Shown: positions 57,845 to 64,000 of the stretch, in pieces
How positions within the stretch are numbered: position 1 is the stretch's first letter
Layout of the letters: the number at the start of each line of letters is the position of its first letter
Assembly: GCA_028023455.1 (NCBI GenBank)
Contig: JAQFVV010012394.1
Coordinates: 25,741,053-25,805,052, forward strand
DNA: 64,000 bases
DNA from: Epiperipatus broadwayi
Lineage: Eukaryota > Onychophora > Udeonychophora > Euonychophora > Peripatidae
Reading direction: 5' to 3'
Notes under the pieces: model-generated
What the model saw: only the letters and a program-made list of their open reading frames with translations
Told to the model about the DNA's origin: nothing
Database searches by the model: none
Position numbers and translations under genes: made by a program

Positions 57845-60690
57845 AAATCATGGCCCTTATTCCGAGGAGGCTGTAAAGTCACCAAGGCAGCGGTTGGTGG
57901 CCGAAGGCGGAGGGTGCTAAGAATCCCCGGATTGGCGACCCAGGCTGCAGTGAAGAAAGATTGTAGGAATTAGAAGAACTGTCTTATATTAAATGGGACA
58001 TTATTGGACTTTGTAAAGTTAAAAGAAAAGGTGAAGAAGCAATTGATTTAAAAAGTGGACATATACACTATTATAAAGGCACAAATATTGGAAATACAAG
58101 TGGAGTAGGATTCATTATAAATAAAAAGTGGAAGAACAACATTGTTGAGATTGATGGTGTATCGGACAGAGTGGCAAGTTTAGTTATACAACTTAATAGC
58201 AGATACCAAATGCAGATAATTCAGGTTTATGCCCCAACAAGTTCTCATAGTGATGAAATAGTAGAAGATTTTTATATGGATGTACAAAAGGCTTTTGATC
58301 AGAGTAAACATTTTAAAATTGTTATGAGAGACTTTAATGTTAGAATTGGTAAACAAATGAAAGTGCTGTTGGTAATTTTGGTTATGGTAATAAAAATGAG
58401 ATGGGATATAGACTTGCGAAGTTTGCAGAAAAAGAAAAACTTTATATTATGAATTCTTTTTTTGAGAAAAATGTTAAAAGGAAATGGACATGGAAGCATC
58501 CAAATGAAGGTACAGCAGAATTGGATTATATTTTAACTAACAGAAAATACATATTTCAAGATTGTAATGTTCTTAATAAATTTAACACAGGAAGTGATCA
58601 TCGATTAGTAAGATGTAAGACATGTATTAATGCAAAACTAGAGAGACAAAAATTATTTAAAAAAACAATATTTACAGTTGATATTCCTAATCTTCAGAAA
58701 CATTCTAATGAATTTAAATTAGAACTTACAAATCGGTTTCAAGTATTAGTAGATTTTGAACCTGATTCAGATTTGAATGAAATTAATATGAAAATAACTG
58801 ATACATTTTTAAAACTGCAACAAAGCAGCAATTGACCAATAAAATTTCTACTGAGACTAGAGAAATTATGAAGAAAAAAAGGAATATGAAGATATACAAA
58901 AATGACACATTAAAAAGGACTGAATATCTTGAATTTTGTTAAATGGTGCGGAAAAGAGTTGAAAATGATATAAGAAAGTATAACTGTGAACTAGCAAGGA
59001 AAGCTGTAGAAGAAAATAAGTCTCAAGAATGTAAAACAACATTTTGGTATTGGTAGGAAATTTATATCTGCAATAAGAAAAAAAGATGGAATTATTACTA
59101 AAAAAGAGATGACATCATGAAATGGGGAGAAGACTTTTATCAAGAATTATATAGTAATAAAGAGCAAGTCCCTCTCCTGTATCTATTACATCTTCCGAAT
59201 TCTCCAGAATTTTAAATGAGCTAGTGAGATATGTAATTAAATGTATGAAGAAAGGAAAGGCTCTAGGTAATGATGGAATTATAATTGATATATTAAAAGA
59301 AGCAGGTGAAGAAATAGAAATTTTTTTAGCAAAGTTATATACCAAATGTCTAAATGATAAAGATGTACCAGATGATTGGAAGAATGCAGTAATAATATTA
59401 ATATTTAAAAAAGGTGATAAAGAAGATATTAGAAATTACAGACCTATCAGCCTTTTATCAGTTTTATACAAAATTTTTACCAAGATAATCACAATTCATC
59501 TACAGAGAACATTGGAGTTCCACCAACCAAGAGAACAAGCTGGATTTAAAAGTGGTTTTAGTACAGTAGATCATATCCAGGTATTGAGAGAAGTTATAGA
59601 AAGGACAAATGAATATGAGTTGCCATTATATTTTGGATTTGTAGATTATGAAAAGGCATTTGGTTCTATAAACTTTCTTCAGTGATTAAAGCATTGGATC
59701 ATCAAGGTATAGATCCAGGATATTGTCATATTTTAAAGAATATTTATAAAAATGCAACAGCAACAATTAGATTACATAATGATACTGGGAAAGTTAACAT
59801 TGAGAAGGGTGTAAGACAAGGTGACTCCATATCTCCAAAACGTTTTACAGCAGTGCTGCATGAAGTATTTTGTGGATCGAATTGGGAAACTAAAGGAGTG
59901 AAAGTAAATGGAGATTATTTAAGTCATTTAGATTTTGCAGATGATGTAGTTGTTTTTGCAAATAATACTTCAGAGTTGCAGGAGTTATCAGATGAAAGTA
60001 GGAAGGTAGGATTAAAGATAAATGTTAAAAAGACTAAAGAAATGTTTAATCGATTTGTTTAAAATATGAAGATAAAGATTGATTATGATGAATTAGAAGT
60101 TAACAGTTACAAATACCTTGATCAGATTATTAATACAGATGGAAACATAATGGATGAAATTAATCATAGAATTGAACTTGGTTGAAGTGCTTTTGGTAGA
60201 AATAACTTGATACTAAAAGGAAATATGCCGATGTGCTTGAAAAGAAAGCTTTTTAATAAATGTGTTTTGCCAGTTGTTACTTATGGAGTTGAGACTTGGA
60301 CACTTAATAGAAGAGCAATACAAAGACTTTAGACCACTCAAATAAGTATGGAGAGATGCATGCTGGGGGTAACAAGAAGATATCGAAGACGGAATGTATG
60401 GGTAAGAGATCAAACAGGTGTTACTGACCTCATTGAAAAAATTAAAAGATTGAAGTGGAGTTGGGCTGGATATATTGCAAGAGATGATAATAGGTGGACA
60501 ATTGAAGCTTAAACTGGATTACAAGAGATTGTAAAAGACCCAGAAAGAAACCACATGTGAGATGGATGGACGAGATGAGAAAGTGTGCAGGGGTGATGTG
60601 GAGAAGAAAAGTTAAAGATCAGAGAAGATGGATTGAACTTGGAGAAACCTTCATCCTGCAGTGGATTGATAATGGTTGATAATGATGATT
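57845..60690 (+). pseudogene. RTE-type LINE remnant (endonuclease plus reverse transcriptase)
   Basis: A GC-richer 5' segment (57850-57960) precedes an apurinic-type endonuclease: KWDIIGLCEVKRKGEE (58005), IIQVYAPTSSHSDE (58215), RDFNVRIG (58330, where GDFN is usual), and SDHRLVRCKT (58597). Then comes the reverse transcriptase: KGKALGNDGIIIDILKEAGE (59260), IRNYRPISLLSVLYKIF (59430), GFVDYEKAFGS (59640), IEKGVRQGDSISP (59800) and the catalytic LDFADDVVVFANN (59930). The C-terminal part has VVTYGVETWTLNRRA and MERCMLGVTRRYRRRNVWVR. The tail repeats TTGATAATG, as in RTE elements. Breaks include a one-base frameshift near 58353, stops near 58832, 58938, 59055 and 60183, and a frameshift at 59682. 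It is clearly inactive. Confidence 0.92.
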
Positions 60691-61970
60691 TCTAGTTCAT
60701 CTACAATCTTTTGGGATTTATTTAAAGACTTCAATTGTCTTTCTACCATTATCATTTCTAGCAACATGTGCAATCCAGCTCATTTCAGCTTCTTTTTAAT
60801 TCCTTGAATGATAACTCTTCTGATATCCGTGTATTTCACATTTAATCTTTCCTGGTTAATCCCAACATTTTTCTTTCTATATTTAGTTGTGTAATTCTCT
60901 GCTAGTTCAAATCTCATTCTTTATGTAAGAATTGATAAAACATTTCTATTAAAAACCTTCCTCTTCAAATATGTAGGCATATTTCCTTTAAATACGAATT
61001 ATTTCCACAAAAGCCCTCCACCCAAGTTTATTCCTATGACTAAGATATTTGTAGGTATTAATTTCTAATTCAATGTCATCTATTTTTATTTGCCGATGTA
61101 AAAAACAATTGAAAATTTCTTTAGATTTTTAGAATTTATCTTTAGTTCTATTTCTATGCTTTTATTTGATATCTCTTGTAACATACCTTGAAGTTCTGAA
61201 ATATTATTTGCAAAAACCAATTACGTCATCCATAAAATCCTAATGATTTAAATAATCTCCACTTATTTTTATTCCCTTAGCTTCTAAATGCAGTGAAAAA
61301 TATTTCTTGTAAAACTGTTATAAAAAGTTTTGACGATATGGAATCCAATTATCATACATCAATGTTAATCTTCTTAGTATCAGCATGTAATCTAATCACT
61401 GCTATTGCATTATAATAAATATTCTTTAGAATATGCAATGTCCTGAGTCTAAATTTGATGTTCCAAAGCTATAATAGCCATGGATCCATTTGCTTTTCCA
61501 TAATCTACAAATCCAAAGCATAATGGTAACTTATATTCATTGCACTGTTCATGTATATGAATTAAAAAAACTGTAACCCAAAACTAACTCTGAGATTTAA
61601 ATAAAAAATTCAAATATTTTTTTTTTGGCATTGATAAAATCTATTACAATATTCCATCACTTCCATAACTACATAATAGAACCCAAATCAAAGTTAGCAA
61701 TCCAATACTGATGTCAAAATTTGATGTTAACACAGTCTGATATATGAGGCACTGACTGCCTAACCAGATAGCGAAAATATCACTAGATCAATTAAGCTGG
61801 TTAAATTTCTTGTAATTTCATCTTGAGAAACTCTTCCAAAGAATCAATTCAACAATAGTTTTATTAAATCTGGCTTCTAATACTCTAACTAAAATATAGA
61901 AAAATTTAACAGAAATGTCAGAAAAACCAGCAACAGACTTCATAGATGAGATGGCAAGATGCAGTCTTAT
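60691..61970 (-). pseudogene. Second RTE-type LINE remnant, tail-to-tail with the first
   Basis: Read on the minus strand, pieces of the same type of reverse transcriptase appear in order: AISSMKSVAGFSDISVKFF (61965, equivalent to KCMKKGKALGNDGIIIDIL), then regions around 61230-61050 with ISELQGMLQEIS and INTYKYLSHRNKLGWR, and a C-terminal AHVARNDNGRKTIEVFK (about 60765-60715, equivalent to GYIARDDNRWTIEA). Frames are broken throughout and the copy is more decayed than the plus-strand one. The 3' end meets the plus-strand tail at about 60690. Confidence 0.7.
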
Positions 61971-62811
61971 TCGATGCACTAAGAGATCTTTTAATTTCAG
62001 AAACTGAATTTTTGCAATTCTTGAGTCAGAACTCACTTATCTGTATTTTAGCATATTAGGTGTGAGCATGTGGGTACACTTGACAAAAGGTTCAAATCAC
62101 TTACTAAGTAGACAGGTTATAACTGTTAGTCAACATTGAAATAAAAAAAAAAAACATATAAAAGTACTTATCAGACATATAAAATTACTTATCTCAATAC
62201 TATCTTGTTCTTTGTTATTCATTTGTGGAAGAATCTAAACGTCAACCAAGAATGTCTTTTTGCCTGCCTTTACTTACCATGATCTCAAGTAAATGATCAA
62301 TAAAAAAACCCAAAAAAGCAAAGTAATTTATCAAATGTGCTCGATTGATATAAAGTACTTAAATACAAACGAATATGCATACATTCGTTTTACAATAAGA
62401 TTTAAATTATTAAATGCTAAATTATGTAAGCTCTCCCAAAGCATTTAAAAACTTTCTAAGAAAAATTTTGAGGTTTATATAATCAAGTATCATAGTCAAA
62501 TGTGAAATAAAATTTTCTATTATCCACTGTCTGTGGCACAACTGCATTTCAAATATTGAACAAATCTTCTCTCAACAACTCAGAATTTTAACTTAGTGAT
62601 TAACTCATGTCTAATTTTCTATAATACTTCAGTCCGTATCTTAGAATAAACATCTTTCAATAAAATTTGATCTAAAGAATTATGTGCAGACAGTGATTCT
62701 TTTTTTTATTTATTAAAAAAACAACAACTGTCTATTAAGATCAGGTATTTGATGTCCTGTGATAGTGAATAAATATCTGTTCTAGAGATAAAAGATATAT
62801 ATATATATATT
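61971..62811. other. AT-rich sequence, no gene seen
   Basis: No open or structured feature was recognised. Confidence 0.4.
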
Positions 62812-63460
62812 GTAACCCTCCCCGTCATATACTGTACTCATAAAGGAATCACTACGCACGTTTTCAGGCCTTTAATTCCAATGTAACCTTTGTCTATCTT
62901 AATCTAGAGTATAAACCTCTCTGCTTCAACACTCAACCTAACCGAGTCTAGAATCTACACCTAAAAAAATGTGTTAAACCAAAGAGAAGATTTCCTTATT
63001 GGCCAAGCTCACATGAAACTATACTTAGAGAAGATTACAAGGTGAGTAATAACTTCTGGTCAAACCAGCCTCAAAATCCACAAATAAGTAAACAAACAAA
63101 AGATTGTGAAATGAACTTAATCTTTATCAAACTAATAAATAAATAATGATTAGATCGATGGACTGAATGTGAAGTTAAAATGCAAATTAAGCAATAAGGA
63201 TATTGGGATATAGATGACGGAATGGATGAGGTAAATACTAGTTAAATAATAAAATGAAATAAGTCTGAGAATGAAGAGACAAGGAATGAATATGTATCAG
63301 AATAATGAATGATTAAAATGATAGTAGAATAAAAGTTGATGGATGATTAAGATGATAATGGAATAAGAGCTATTGAATGGTGAGTTAATTAGGATAAAGA
63401 ATTAGGATGAAAGGAGAGTAAAGGAAAATTAAAATGACAAATGAGAAAATGATGATGAAA
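62812..63460. repeat. TTGTAACCC boundary followed by degenerate purine-rich repeats
   Basis: TATATATTGTAACCCTCCCC at 62805 opens a GC-richer segment, and 63140-63440 is a degenerate A/G-rich minisatellite with units like GAATGATGATTAAGATGATA. The combination parallels 24841-25315. No matching right terminus was found. Confidence 0.35.
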
Positions 63461-64000
63461 GATGATATCCAGAACTCTAAATTTGATATTGAATTAAACG
63501 ATAATGAAACAACTAAGTCAAATACGGATTTCAAGCTCAGCAAAACCAGAATATTCACTATAAAGTCAAAACAAGCTATAAATATTTCAGATAAAAAAGC
63601 AATTGATATTTTAAAATTTGGTTGATCTTTACAAAACAGTGACAGTACATAACTCCGATCCAACTATAATACACAATTAAATTTAAAATCCACCATAAAC
63701 TCAGATTCTATGTTTCAAATCAATATACTTTATTCTTATCAGGGTTCATATTACTTAAAGATTATTATACAAAATATACTTGGGTCAGTGAGAGGGATTT
63801 TGCAAATGGTTCTTGATATAAAATTAAATTAACAAACATTTCTAGTAATTTCAGAGAAACTTCATAAATTCCTTAATTATTATAAACTGTAAGCTTCCAT
63901 ATGTAAGAATACTTTTCACTTGCTAAACAATAACTTACTAACTTCTTTCTCTTAAATAAGTAGTAACAATGTGATCAAGATCAGTGAATGATAAATCCGC

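Overview
The window looks like intron-rich genomic DNA from an invertebrate animal. It is very AT-rich, no long open gene runs through it, short exons are bounded by GT/AG splice signals and separated by introns of up to about 16 kb, and the repeats are animal types: Ty3/gypsy LTR elements, an RTE-type LINE, Penelope-like GIY-YIG fragments, a tRNA-derived SINE and many foldback/MITE elements. The species cannot be fixed from the sequence; an arthropod (for example a chelicerate) or another AT-rich invertebrate would fit.

The one host gene I can partly identify lies on the minus strand. Four exons (38968-39092, 22515-22611, 16492-16631, 7733-8251) join in perfect reading phase. They encode a segment resembling the N-terminal, pre-helicase part of the Bloom syndrome RecQ helicase (BLM), including a BDHCT / helical-bundle-like segment (MEEICDFMD ... 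LQQ ... RRLTE). Exons at 44291-44355, 44007-44030 and 43590-43632 lie upstream on the same strand. A second phase-compatible chain (54971-55116, 54072-54585, 50880-50968) carries a Ser/Asp/Glu-rich acidic stretch and is either the 5' part of the same gene or a neighbouring one. The RecQ helicase core and the start codon are not visible and probably lie outside the window.

The rest is mostly mobile DNA in these introns. From left to right: 1-3.6 kb holds a rearranged Ty3/gypsy element (RNase H-integrase remnant plus an LTR-like block) between two direct repeats, one of which carries a clean SINE insertion with a 15-bp target duplication. 3.56-5.1 kb holds foldbacks. 11.2-15.0 kb is a second, heavily decayed gypsy element, bordered by a foldback at 15.1 kb. 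19.3-21.7 kb has MITEs. 23.4-24.8 kb has a head-to-head pair of Penelope-type GIY-YIG remnants. 25.74-29.07 kb is a 3.3-kb imperfect palindrome whose arms each carry a promoter-like stretch and a candidate first exon. 36.2-37.9 kb is another large foldback. 44.65-50.29 kb may be one element bounded by matching termini. 57.8-62.0 kb has tail-to-tail RTE remnants.

The most interesting signals are the palindrome with duplicated head-to-head candidate first exons (one copy broken by a 45-bp insertion with an 8-bp duplication), repeated stem-loop motifs of the form CTGANGA-hairpin-GAAA that suggest degenerate hammerhead-like or Penelope terminal motifs, and the perfect SINE empty/filled site pair. 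No tRNA gene, rRNA gene or CRISPR array was seen.
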